From Agrostemma githago (taxonomy: Eukaryota > Streptophyta > Magnoliopsida > Caryophyllales > Caryophyllaceae), in NCBI GenBank assembly GCA_958450325.1, contig OY288247.1:61631701-61695700 (forward strand): a stretch of 64,000 nt of DNA, given 5' to 3'. The translations under genes were made by a program, and so were the position numbers. This document shows positions 47,022-58,082 of the stretch, piece after piece (position 1 is the stretch's first letter; each line of letters begins with the position of its first letter). Under the pieces are notes generated by a model that was given only the letters and a program-made list of their open reading frames with translations, searched no databases and was not told where the DNA came from.

Positions 47022-49529
47022 TTAGTCGGGGTTGCTTGAAAAGCAACCCGAAGGGTCTTGATCATTCACTCCAAATTCCACGTTACCGATCTTGAGCTTT
47101 TCTCTAAACTCCGGCATATTCATAAGTTGCGCTACCTCGGAAAGCATTGCAAATTCTTCGGGAATATCTTCGTCGGAGGTAGAACCAAGTATGAATAGAG
47201 CACCGTCGTCTTCATTATCATCGTAGTCAAGATATTCGGTAGAAGGCTCTTCATTGGATGGGAACTCCACCATTTGGTTCCAAAACTCCGTATTAGGAGG
47301 ATCTTCGGGAAGGAACGCGGGAAGCACAAATTGGACCATTTCGTTAGCGACATTGAAAGATAAACGTCCTCGCTTTACATCGATAATCACCCCACCGGTA
47401 GCTAGAAAAGGTCGTCCCAAAAGGATAGGATTTCGCTCCTCAATTGGCATGTCTAAAATGACGAAGTTGGTGGGGATATATAAATTCTCCACATTAACCA
47501 TGAGATTACGAGCCAATCCGTAGGGCTCTTTAGTGGTCCCATCGGCCATTTGCACATTCACGGGAAAATAATCCAAGTCTTTAATATAAATAGTGCGAGC
47601 AATGGCTAAGGGTATCAAACTAATGTCGGCTCCAAGGTCGCACAAAGCACGCTCAATTAAGACATGGTCGATGGAGCATGGAATGGCAAAACTACCCGGA
47701 TTTCCTAGTTTAATGGGAATTGTAGCTTTAGGGTTGGTCTTTGGAGAAACGGGAGCCTTTTCCTCCTCGGCGGGTTTCAAAATGATGTCTCGGATGTAAT
47801 CGGATGGGGTAGGCATAGATGTGCTTGTGACAATGTTTTCAATAAGGTCGGTGAAGGTTATCATTCCCAAGGCTTGATCATTGAATAAGGTTGTTGGCTT
47901 GTCATTCAAAGGTGGTACCTCAATCCTAGACACTAGATTTGTGTCCTCTATTGGAATTTATTCGATAACAAATGCAAGGTCTTTCATAAGATACTTCGAC
48001 GGATCTCTCCTTGATTTTTCGGTTACATCCTCGACAACTTTCTCATCAAGTTGATTGATTGAGGGATGAGATGTAATTTGTGGGTCAAAAGATTTCACCG
48101 GTTCCTCTTTACTAATTACCTTAACGGCATTCACGGATGCTTTGTTGAAAGAATCGGTCGGCTCTTGAGGAGATCGAGCTCGAGACGCGGCTCGTGCTTC
48201 TAGGGCTTCGAGTCTAGCTCGATTTGACGCATTTTCTTCCAACAAGAACTTAATAGTTTGTTGAATGTCATAAAAGGGTTGAGAGTTTCCTTTAAAGTTC
48301 CTTGGAGGACCTTGATTAGGCGGTGGATAAGCTCCGAAAGGAGGACCTTGATTAAATTGAGGATGAGTTCCAAAAGGTGGACCATAGTTCGGTCTAGGCG
48401 GTCCTTGAGGATGGAAATAACCTTGATTGAATTGATGTGTGTGAGGAGGTCTCGGTTGATAATAGAAGCCATGAGAATTAGGATAAACCCTTTGATTGGG
48501 GGCTCTTGGAAAAGGATGTGATCCTTGAGTAGGCATGGAATAAAATCCGGTCCCCAAGTTAGGATTGTTCGTTTGAGATTTTTCATGGGTTCTTTGGGTG
48601 TTGGCTTGATAAGCACTCTCCTTTCTCATACACAATTCGGAATCATGGTCATATCTCCCGCAATGGTCACATGGAATTTCAATACGATACAATTTCGGTG
48701 GTGAAATGGACGATCGTCTCGGTGAACTTACTCTTCTTGGTGGAGATGTTCTTTGTGGAGATGTTCTAGTCTTGGGTGGAGAATTGGCTCTAGCAACATA
48801 CACCTCAAATTGCTTGACCAACTCCTCAATTCTAGCTTCAAGTTCGGTTCTACTCTTGGTTGACGATGTCGAATCACCACTTAGCTCTTCGTATTGATCA
48901 TTTTCGAAGTATTCATCATTCTTGGCTATCTTTTCAATGAGTTTTGTAGATTCGATTTCATTTAACAAAAAGAAATCGCCTTTTGCCGCCGCATTGACAT
49001 TATCTTTGGCGTTGTCCAATAACGAGTGGAAGAATATATGAAGTTGAAGCCAACTAGGGATGCCGTGGTGCGGACATTTCCTTTGCAACGTTTGAAATCG
49101 GTCCCAGGCTCTACCCACGCTTTCATTTTCTTGTTGTTGGAATGTTTGAATTTCTCTTCGGAATTTGTTGGTCTTGGATGGTGGGTAGTATTTTTCGAGG
49201 AATGCGTTGCTCAAGTGTTCCCAAGTGCGAAAAGTATTGTTGGGGAAACTCTTAATCCATCTCCTTGCTCCATCACGCAAGGTGCGAGGAAAAAGGATCC
49301 GACGAAGTTGGCACTCGGTGACACCTTCAAGCTTGACACCAATAAGACTTTCCTTGAAAAGACAAACATGTTCTATCACGTCTTCATCCGGCAAACCTCG
49401 GAAAGTTTGTTGTTGAATTAAATAGATGATGGAAGTTTTAAGCTCGAAACTCTCCGGGATGGCTCCAATGAAGACGGGTGAAGAAATCTCTTCAATAGAT
49501 GGTTGAGAATGGGACCCAAGTGTAGCCAT
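47022..49529 (-). pseudogene. gag-protease of element E with an in-frame stop between them
   Basis: 836 codons in one frame, divided by a single TAA at 47958-47960. Gag (49529-47958, 523 codons) has the Retrotrans_gag domain at about residues 80-180 (LRDGARRWIKSFP, AFLEKYYPPSKTNKFRREI, ESVGRAWDRFQTL), a zinc knuckle CDHCGRYDHDSELC (CX2CX4HX4C) near residue 300, and Pro/Gly/Tyr/Phe/Asn-rich repeats after it. The protease part has CDLGADISLIP (active Asp) and NPILLGRPFL. It ends without entering RT. The stop may be damage or a gag/pro separator. Products would form particles and process gag. Confidence 0.85.
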
Positions 49530-49804
49530 ACTTGAATCCTTGGAAGTTGTTTTCAGGATGGAGTGTTGAGAAATGGTGAAATTGATGGAGGATTACACTA
49601 TCGAGTTGTTGCTTCGGTCACAATATTTCCAAGCGACTTGCTCTCTGAATGGGGATCAAGCAACCTAAATCAAGAGTAAAACTAGCAAAAACTCAACAAA
49701 CGATGAGTCCTCCTAGCACCTAATGGCACTAGGGTAGGAGGAAAGAAAAACAATTATCCAATCACAATAAAACTAAGACTTAACCAATCAACTAATCACC
49801 GTCT

Positions 49805-49822
49805 CCCCGGCAACGGCGCCAT
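49805..49822 (-). other. Primer-binding site of element E (Asp-tRNA type)
   Basis: The minus strand reads ATGGCGCCGTTGCCGGGG next to the 5' LTR, the standard complement of plant Asp-tRNA 3' ends used by Athila-type elements. Confidence 0.88.
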
Positions 49823-49824
49823 TT

Positions 49825-51564
49825 TGATGCGCGCGGTCGTCGACACGCACAATCAACAATATTTTTAACTCCGACTAACCTAACTAACGTAGTAGTGGTT
49901 GGTCGGGATCGATCCGCAGGGAGAGGGGTTAAGCCGTAATGGTCAAGTCTAGGGTCTAATCGTGATTGGAGGATTGAGATGGAGGTTTTGGGTCGAGAGA
50001 GAGGTCGAACTATTGCTAGCAAACTACACTACTAAAACTAGGGGCAATAATAGGGAAAGGTGTTGGGGAGAGTCGGGATTCGGAAATGGGGTCTTAGAGT
50101 CTCGGGATCGAGTTTTTGTTACAACATTAAAAGGGAGGTTGCCACCTTTCGGTTTTTCACCCAACCTACCTAAACCCGCTTTCGCGACGAAAGGGTAAGT
50201 CTCAATCTAAGGTAATTTCTACCCCGAGTTTCCCCATATTGGTAGAAATGAGTCAAGGTCGGCCTAGTCGCGATTTTAAGTCAACAAAGACACAAAAACC
50301 ATAAAATTGATAATTAACAAGTAAACAACCCACCAACATCCCTTGAATCAAATAATCCAAATTCTCCTCCCTAATTCCCCAACAAAGAAATCTACTCACT
50401 AGTCAAGATGAGTAATAATAAAACACTAATAAGAGATAAATTGTCTAAAACGTGCATAAAAACTACACTAACAATTATACTAATGGAGAAAAGGGAGAGG
50501 AGAAAATTTTACCCACAATGGAGAAGATTTAAAGAGGAAGATGAAGATAAATAAAAGATTGAATCTTGGAGAAATACACAAGAATTTGTCACCAATCCAT
50601 GCATAGATCTTCAATCTTCAATACAAGAAACATGAATCTTCAAGAAATAAAGCAAGAGTTTTGTCACATAAACCCTTGTAAAACCCTTGAATCTTCAACA
50701 ATTAAGCACAATCTTCAATAAAGATGGAGACTTTTCTATTAATTAAGGAGTAATTATACTAATACTAAGTAGATCTATTAATTGTTTTGTAGAGAATTTT
50801 CTAGGAAGCTTACTACAATCTACTACTACTACTAGAGAGTTTTCTACCCTACTCCTACTCCTAAGGGCTAATCCCAAGGCTCACTTAAGGCACAAGGAGG
50901 CACTAAACCCTAGGAGGGATATATATTTATATAGATTTCTTAATGGGTTGCACAAACTTCAAGGCCCATGATCCAATCATTCTTCAATTAAGCTAGACCT
51001 TCACCCTTTGCATCTTCATGGGGTGAAACTTCACCCTGCGGCTCGACCTAGTAATCCCACCGGGTGAAATTTCACCCGGTGAGATTTTCTTTGGTTTTTT
51101 GCGTTTTCGGCCCGGTCTCTCCATCGGGCGAAATTTCACCCGGTGGGCGCAATTTCGCCCAGTCGTTTCGCCCGGTGGTAGCCGCCATGAAAATCTTCGG
51201 GGAGTGGAAAATGTCGTCGGGCGAAACTTCGCCCGGTGATGACTCACTGGGCGAAACTTCACCCGGTGGTCAACCACCTCTCTTCCGGTCTCTTTCTTCG
51301 TCGATCAATTGGATTACTTGAACTTTCAGTTGCGTGCTTTGCTCTTGGACCGTATCTCTCTCATGCTCGTAGAAGCTCAAATGCGTTTTCGGTCGAAATC
51401 CTATCAAAATAGACAGAAAACTACCAAAAACACGTAAAATACAAAAGAGAGACACTAATGTGAGAATTACGCAAAATACGGCGATAATCGCACTCATATC
51501 TCACGAAACAGAGGAAAAATGGGTCTAAATGGGAGGAAAAACGGTCCAAATTTGGCACACAGCA
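49825..51564 (-). repeat. 5' LTR of element E (1740 bp)
   Basis: Partner of 30528-32262. It carries the palindrome cluster (about 51019-51268) and TATA region (50917-50935). On plus it reads TGATGCGCGC...ACACAGCA, then the CCTCT flank. Confidence 0.92.
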
Positions 51565-52150
51565 CCTCTCTCCAGCTCCTCTTTTTCTTCAACAAATATG
51601 AATTCACGCATTCTCGAACACCTTATTATTCTTAAAGTTACGAGTTGCACAAAGACGGAAAACAAAGGGGGCGAGCCTACACTTAACAGCTTATTACACC
51701 GCTCTATTCTTACATCCTTCAAATTCTGAAAGCTAGAAGTATCGATAACAATGCTACACAGCTTTTCGACATTGAAACACATTTCTAACGTAAGCAGTTC
51801 AGGATGGACATATAATCTGCAGCAACGGGGGAAAGACACGTAATATTGTATATTAGCTTTTCTACAGCAATAGTGTAAGAGAAAAGACAGTAAACATACC
51901 TTCTCATCGAATAAAACTTGACATAGTTGTGAATCATTGCCAGCGTGAGTGTCGGGAAACATTTTCAGCCCCACCAAACATGAAAACTCCAACAATGCAT
52001 ATATCTTTAACGATTCTAAAAAAGGCAGTTCCTCTTTATTTCCAAACCTCTTACATTTAAGAAGGGTTTTAGATTTTAACGATTCTTAAAAAGGCAGATC
52101 CTCTCGATCTATTTCCAAACTTCTTACATTTAAGAAGGGTTTTAGATTTG
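51565..52150 (-). pseudogene. NLR resistance-gene pseudogene, 5' part (LRR exons)
   Basis: Minus strand. One exon ends at 51902 with donor AAG|GTATGTTT and encodes ALLEFSCLVGLKMFPDTHAG. The next runs from 51822 (after CTGCAG acceptor) to the element E insertion at 51564 and encodes NLKDVRIERCNKLL and LVTLRIIRCSRMREFIF, the LxxLxIxxC pattern of CNL leucine-rich repeats. It continues in frame at 30527. The upstream exon contains a 70-bp tandem duplication (52006-52074 and 52075-52147). No NB-ARC domain is present to 64000, so only the LRR end is here. NLRs are intracellular immune receptors; this copy is dead. Confidence 0.78.
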
Positions 52151-52955
52151 TATCAATGGTCATTTCACACTTTAGTACAGCACTACGGAGTAATATTTTA
52201 GTGACCAAAAACCAACATGCTTACAAATCCTTCTTAGGCACCTTTTTTTTCCCTTTCAATAATTAACACAATATCGTCTGGTAGAGTGGTCATCTGGTAG
52301 CACGGATTCTTCAAATCATCTTTACCTAATACGTACATTAAAAATTGAAAAGTGGTTGACATAATCACATAAACACAAACAACCTCAAAATAAAACATCT
52401 TGGTTTCTAGGTTTTAGTTTCTTGTAGTAGCTGCCAGCAAGCTAAGGTCAGCACAATTGAACAAGGCTCCCAACTTTTTCGCCCTCCATCTCTCCTTTTG
52501 TTACTGTTCTTGTTGGCTTGAATGTGAATGAGAAAGTATACTTTTGAATGTTGATTTGTTCCTCTTATGCTTACTAAAACTGCTGTACAATTTAACTAAA
52601 GTCACTAATAATATGTCCAGGAACATCTGTCACCGTTGATCCATTCTTATAGATTCTGAATGCTGGAATGTAGTTTAGTACCACCGACTTTGCTAAGTAT
52701 GGATGATCCTCTATCACCACCTACAAGGGCGTATCTATTAATCAACAACCTTAATCAAAAACATCAAAAACGAACTAGACGGATTATAGTAGCACCCAGC
52801 TCGCTCACAAACAAAACATCGAAAACAACCCCGAAATTTGAAAGATCGAGCCCTAGATCCTAACATAGATAAGATAAAGAAAATACAATGTTGGATTAGC
52901 AGCATACCGATGAAATCACACTCACCAAAAATCACATGCACTCATTTCCCAAAAC
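52151..52955. other. No gene recognised
   Basis: Mixed AT-rich sequence. Short frames on both strands lack any family pattern. I see no repeat or RNA gene here. Confidence 0.5.
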
Positions 52956-53755
52956 GAAACAAATGATCAAATTCATTCATCCCAAACCTTCTCATTTCTC
53001 TAAATTGCATCCAAAATCTGAAATCACTACCGAATTCACCAAAATCCGACATGAATTCCATTCCCAAAAACCGACAAAAGTATGATCAAATTGCATTCAA
53101 AAAACTGGAATCACTACCAAATTCACCGGAATCAACATGAACTCATTTCCCAAAAAACCAAACAATATGATCAATCAAATTCATTCTTTCCAACAATCTC
53201 ATTTCTCTAAATTGCATCCATAAACTGAAATCACAACCAAATTCACCAAAATCCAACACGAAGTCATTTCCAAAAACAACAAACAACATTATAATCAATC
53301 AAATTCATTCTACCCACCAACCCCACTTCTCAAAATTGCATCCAAAATAAAAAATTTACTACCAAATTCACCAAAATCCAACACGAACTCATTTCGAAAA
53401 CAACATTATAATTGATCAAATTTATTCTACACACCAACCCATTTCTCGAACTTTCATCCAAAATCAGAAATTCACTACCAAATCCACCGAAATTCGACAT
53501 GAACAACAACATGATCAATTAAATTCATTCTTTCCAACAATCCCATTTCTCTAAATTGCATTCAAAATTTGAAATCACTACCAAATTCACCAAAATCCGA
53601 CATGAACTCATTTTCGAAAACAACAAACAACATTATAATCAATCAAATTCATTCTACCCACCAACTCCATTTCTCAAACTTCTATCCAAAATCAGAAATT
53701 CACTACCAAATCCACCAAAATCCAACATAATCTTCATTTCCCAAAAAACCAAATG
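52956..53755 (+). repeat. Minisatellite, about seven diverged copies of about 115 bp
   Basis: The phrase AAATCACTACCAAATTCACC recurs with changes near 53022, 53107, 53227, 53353, 53470, 53572 and 53695, each time followed by AAAATCCRACAYGAA and ATGATCAATCAAATTCATTC. Spacing ranges from about 85 to 126 bases. Frames through it are repeat-derived. Confidence 0.75.
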
Positions 53756-53977
53756 TTTTGGATGGTTTATAGCTCGTCCATTATTTCATACAGACTTCGA
53801 ACAATTGAAACTCATCCTCTTTTCGCTACTAATGAAACAAATTAAGCATGATTTCTTACACTAAATTAGAGCTTTATGAGTTTTGGGTAATTAAATTGGT
53901 GATTGATTGGATTAACTAAGTTGAAGTTTGATAAATCTAGGTTTGGATATGTTGGAATTTGATGATTTTCGAGTTAA

Positions 53978-54334
53978 TTACGTTGAAATTTGATATCTAT
54001 ACAGGAGTACTGGCCAAATCAAATGATAATTTCGTGGTTCAATCGGATCTTTGGGGTTACGGGGTTGACAAATAAAATAGCGGTAAACATGAACATCCAA
54101 AATGTTGAACGTATAACTCAAATATATTAAGGAGTACTCACTCGCCAACAACTTACCATTTTCTATTTTCATAATGCTTTGATGCATTGTATCCATTTTC
54201 TGTTTCATATCATGGTTGTCATCCATACTTGGAATAAGAAGAGTAATCTGCCTATGTATGCCACGTACAAATCCACATATCTTCTCAGAAACTTCAACTT
54301 CACCATCTGATATTCGACTAATAGCCAGTCTCAT
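53978..54334 (-). pseudogene. Unrecognised exon-like fragment
   Basis: 118-codon frame. The first about 60 residues (DGEVEVSEKICGFVRGIHRQ, then KQKMDTMHQSIMKIENGK) look like real protein, predicted helical, and end at a plausible donor (AATG|GTAAGTTG near 54152). The rest looks like intron read-through. No family recognised. Confidence 0.4.
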
Positions 54335-54885
54335 TATAGCTCTCCTGTCAAGTCAACAAGCTGACCAAAATATTGGTTTAATAGTCGATACTAAAGGGAC
54401 AACGTGATATTGGATCCAAGACCGGAAAACAATGTGATATACATGTACGATATTCAAATGTAGAATGCGGCAGGACAAATAACGATAATTACCCCAAGAA
54501 GATAATCGAGCAAATTGATTTGCAGGGGCTCAATGGAAGGATCACTTAATGGTAAAAAAGTAGCATTAATCTCATCGAGATTAAGAAGAGTTGCGACTTT
54601 CTACTGATAGATGCAACACAACTGAAGTTCTAAGCCAATTTATCCAATAAAACCAATAGAAAGAAGGTATATTTCGATCAAACCTTCAATCCGACGGTCC
54701 ACAAACACAACATCGAAATCCCAAACATTGTAAACCAAACCCTAATTCTAACTGTAGCATTTGTTTAATTTGGCGAGTTTCAAGTTTTCTCACATTTACA
54801 AGTGTTATTGATTGATTTCTCACATTCCCAAGAAATTTGTTGAGGACTCACCAGAGATGGAAAATTATTAAGACGCCAATCGGCT

Positions 54886-55024
54886 GGCTGTTCAAGACAA
54901 CCAAAGAAGTCGGCTCGTAAACGCGACACTAATACGCCAAACAGTTGGCAACCACACACAGCTGGCCGTTCAAAACCATAGAAGAAGCTCGTTCGTACGC
55001 GCGACACTAATACGCCAAACAACA
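54886..55024. repeat. Two-copy tandem repeat related to the 58-kb minisatellite
   Basis: Two copies of about 70-75 bp carrying CGCGACACTAATACGCCAAACA. This resembles CGCGACGCTACGACACCAAACA of the array at 58083-58810, so the two repeats probably share an origin. Confidence 0.55.
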
Positions 55025-55225
55025 ATTAAGCACGACTTTGACAATCAAAATATCACCAAATCAACCAAAAAAAACTAATAAATCAAATAAAAGAACATAA
55101 ATAAAGCAATCAGAGTAAGAAGTAGTGATCGAGCATGATATATATACCTACAGCCAAGGCCATTTCTAGGAACCAAGTCACTAATATGCATAAAAGGGGG
55201 AAAGTAATCAACCAGTATAGGAAGC

Positions 55226-55319
55226 TATTTATTCTCCTCCGGTGGCGGTTTAAACTCCGCAAGAGGATCTGGCGTGAAAAGCTTCAGTAATTGGGCGTGA
55301 GACCAGTCGGATGTAACAC
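55226..55319 (-). pseudogene. Unrecognised terminal exon
   Basis: After a TTGCAG acceptor, the minus strand encodes TSDWSHAQLLKLFTPDPLAE then FKPPPEENK and a TAG stop. It looks like a genuine C-terminal exon, but I cannot name the protein. The neighbouring NHX exon is from a different gene. Confidence 0.45.
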
Positions 55320-55457
55320 TGCAAGCTACACATCAAATCAGCACGGTTAACTGTTTGTAACATCAAGCAGACAATCAATCAACATTCTTATTGCTTTGCA
55401 AAATTGGACTGTTAGGGTCCCGGGGTTACGTGGTATGAGATAACTGTTAACGGCTAC

Positions 55458-55548
55458 CGAATAATATAATTACGAAAGAGATGAGGGCACCAACTACGCC
55501 GAAAAGCATGGTAGTAATGAAATTACGGAAAAATTGCTTCTTTTTCAC
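55458..55548 (-). pseudogene. NHX-type vacuolar Na+/H+ antiporter exon fragment
   Basis: 91 bp bounded by TCTAG acceptor and G|GTAGCC donor on minus. It encodes VKKKQFFRNFITTMLFGVVG, then ALISFVIILF. The KKKQFFRNF motif followed by a glycine-containing membrane helix matches an N-terminal exon of plant NHX antiporters, which exchange Na+ or K+ for H+ across endomembranes. No other NHX exon is adjacent, so this is an isolated exon. Confidence 0.6.
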
Positions 55549-55726
55549 CTAGAACCTGATTTCAACCAGAGAGATCAGATTCAACGACATATGGAGTAAT
55601 TTACATTAGCTTCTACATAGGAACGACAGAAGTAGGAAGTGAAAAAAAGGCTCACCTGGCATTAAAAATGATACCCAGTAGGAGGCAAGAGGTAAATAAA
55701 GAACAAATCTTCACTAACACCAGTAT

Positions 55727-55852
55727 CTCTGTGTATTCAAGGGCGTTCTCAAGGACAGAACCACAGTCGCTGTGAAAAGAGCAGTAATGTCTTCCAATCA
55801 GAAGAAAATCTCGAAGGAGTTCCACACTGAACTCGATCTACTCTCCCGGCTG
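55727..55852 (+). pseudogene. CRINKLY4-like receptor kinase fragment, plus strand
   Basis: The plus strand encodes CVFKGVLKDRTTVAVKRAVM, then SKEFHTELDLLSRL: kinase beta strands 2-3 with the ATP-binding Lys (VAVKRA) and the alpha-C helix Glu (TELDLL). The wording is characteristic of the CR4/ACR4 receptor-kinase group. It stops abruptly and abuts a minus-strand kinase fragment from another family at 55919. Confidence 0.55.
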
Positions 55853-55918
55853 GTTTCGAAACTTATAAAATATTTAGAGCTAAATGTTGCTAAGAAGGCA
55901 GTGAACTCACATTGTTCC

Positions 55919-57740
55919 GGCAATTAGAGTGCTGATATGAGTATTTTCCTCCTCATCGAGCTTAGCAAGACCAAAATCCGGTATTTTGGCGTTCAAGTCT
56001 TTGTCAAGCAAGACATTAGTGGCCTTAATGTCCCGGTGGACGATTTTGAGCCTCGGCTCCTCATGAAGGTATGCTAACCCCGTCGCGATTCCTAAGCATA
56101 TCCTCCTCCTTGTCGGCCAGTCCAACCGCAACTTCTGCTCCTCCGTGCCTATCAAACTAATGACCTTACGTAAGACCGTCTCACAAAACTAAGCCGAAAA
56201 TAACCCAGCCTCAACTGAGTTGTCTCAACTCCCTATGGAGCGAGGGTTAGAACCTAGAACGACGCAAGGATGAAAAAGTTGCCGAAAATGGCACGAGCAA
56301 GAGAATTGTTTTCTACCCGTAAACAAGCAGGAGCCATTTTCCTTCAATGCAACACCCATGAAGCTTTACAAGGTTCGGGTGCTGTAGAGCCGAAATCATG
56401 CCTATCTCGTTCACGAATTCGCGATTCCCTTGCTTCGATTTTGACGAAAGCTGCTTCACAACAATCACCTTTCCATCCACCAATATTCCCTACAATAATT
56501 ACAAAATCACCAATAATAACACCAAAAAATGAATTACCAGTTATTCTGATGCATCTACACCAGTTTACCTTATATACAGGCCCAAAACCTCCTTCGCCGA
56601 TTTTGTCTCTGATGCTAAAGCTATCTGTTGCAGTTTTAATTTGCTTCAAGAAGAAATAACATGTACCTAAATGTCGGGATTCTGCAATATACAGTATACA
56701 ACAGCATTAGCCTGGCTCTTTCGCCTTTTGAAACTAAGTTCGAGAATCACCTTCGTTTTCATCGACTTTTCCACCTAGGTAACTTCGCATCCAGAGAATC
56801 GCAAAAACTGATACAACAGCGACAAACGAGGCAATCACAATTCCTGCAACATCGCCAGCAGACAATCCCGTGGTGGCCGTGGATACTCTGGAGTCTACAG
56901 AAACGAGATTTACTCGAATCAATAAAACTTTCATCTCAAAATAAACATATCGAAAACAAAAGTAATGTAACAGAGAAGATATTCATTCTACTCACTGGAT
57001 TTCACAGAGATTGCGGATAAAAGAGGGCCATATGCTCCTCTAAAGGGTAAAGCAGTCGTTCCCCGATCCGCTCAATATAAAAAGATTTTGAGTATACTGT
57101 CGTCAACATCAATATTCTCAAACACCTTAGTAACTGGCTTCCCTGCACCTCCTACTGTTGCTGCTATGTCAAAATCCTTTAGCGCCACTCTCCCTTTCAA
57201 AAAAACTTGAATAATCTACCAAAACAACTCGAATACTTTACAAAAAAAAGGTTAAAAACAAGACGGGTTTAAGAATACTCGCGGTCATGATTTACCTGAA
57301 TAAAAGAACTCGAATAATCTACAAAAAACACAGCTAATTTACCAAAAAAGAAGACAGTTTTGATCAAGTGTAGTGGAGGACATGATTTACCTGAATTGAT
57401 ACATCGAATATGCACCTGCCAAGGCTACTATAAGTTGCATCTGAAGAATACATTATCTCAGCATAGTGCAGTGTCATGGTGTAACTGGCCTTCAACAGAC
57501 AAAGGCCGTAATACTTGAGCGAAGTAGGGGCTAAGTGAGCAGTTTGGAAAATACAGCCTATACCCGTCACAGAATTATTATTATTAGTATCTGATATTTC
57601 CGTGGCTAGGAAGTTGGCAGCGTCATTATAAAGAAACACTCTAGTGTTACTGTAAGCCCCTTTCTTTGATAATGATTTGATCGGTAACAGGTGAGAAACA
57701 TCAAATGGCTTACAAAATCGAGTGTGACATATCTCATTTC
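55919..57740 (-). pseudogene. Malectin-type LRR receptor kinase (LRR-VIII-like), decayed
   Basis: Minus-strand exons in gene order. Malectin part (57740-57391, LHYAEIMYSSDATYSSLGR); malectin end (57197-56996, GTTALPFRGAYGPL), with TGA where family members have Trp in FYWAG; membrane helix (56894-56751, AGIVIASFVAVVSVFAILWM); Gly-loop exon (56648-56569, IGEGGFGPVYK); Lys exon (56489-about 56290, VIVVKQLSSKSKQGNREF), frameshifted after LLLVY; catalytic exon (56155-55919, HRDIKATNVLLD, DFGLAKL). About 110 bp of foreign sequence, including TGTGAGACGGTCTTACG, interrupts FG|TEEQKL near 56160-56270. LRRs and the kinase C-lobe are absent. Such receptors sit in the plasma membrane. Confidence 0.75.
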
Positions 57741-57744
57741 AAGT

Positions 57745-58065
57745 TTGGTCAGCAAGAATCAAGTAGTGCTTTCCCTGAGAGCACAACTTGCCTTGCACAA
57801 CCGCACTGTCATCAGGAATAACATCATTTTCACCATCCTTGTCCTGCAAACAATAGCACGATAGGTAATTACATAGAGAATGTAATTACAGCAACCGATA
57901 CTAAGAAAACTTAACAAAACACGAAGTTGAGCGGCCAATATCATAAGTCCTAAGAGCAATATTAAGATCATTGAAGAGGGTCTCGATTTCTTTTTCTTCT
58001 TTGCTCTTCTCAAGCAGTGAATTGTCCACCGGAGAAATGACACATGCTCCTGAGTCTGGACCCTA
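57745..58065 (-). pseudogene. Unrecognised two-exon gene fragment ending in stop
   Basis: Minus strand. 58065-about 57915 reads GPDSGACVISPVDNSLLEKS, then EKEIETLFNDLNIALRTYDI, and ends near a GTTAAG donor. After a TTTGCAG acceptor, 57843-57744 reads DVIPDDSAVVQGKLCSQGKH, then YLILADQT and TGA. Coding-like, family not recognised. It lies head-to-tail before the receptor-kinase exons but has its own stop, so it is a separate gene fragment. Confidence 0.45.
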
Positions 58066-58082
58066 TTTGTTCAAAGTATCCA

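Larger units (their letters stand above)
30528..51564 (-). mobile_element. Element E: Athila-like Ty3/gypsy element lacking RT and integrase, carrying a nested element
   Basis: Minus-strand element. The 5' LTR is 49825-51564, followed by an Asp-tRNA primer site, gag-pro (49529-47022), a palindrome cluster, an Athila ORF1-like gene (46223-34558, interrupted by element F), a polypurine tract and the 3' LTR (30528-32262). Flanks are CATCT (30523-30527) and CCTCT (51565-51569), a 5-bp target duplication with one later substitution. Between protease and ORF1 there is no RT, RNase H or integrase, so E is non-autonomous. Lineage call: the ORF1-like protein and gag resemble Athila elements. Confidence 0.88.
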
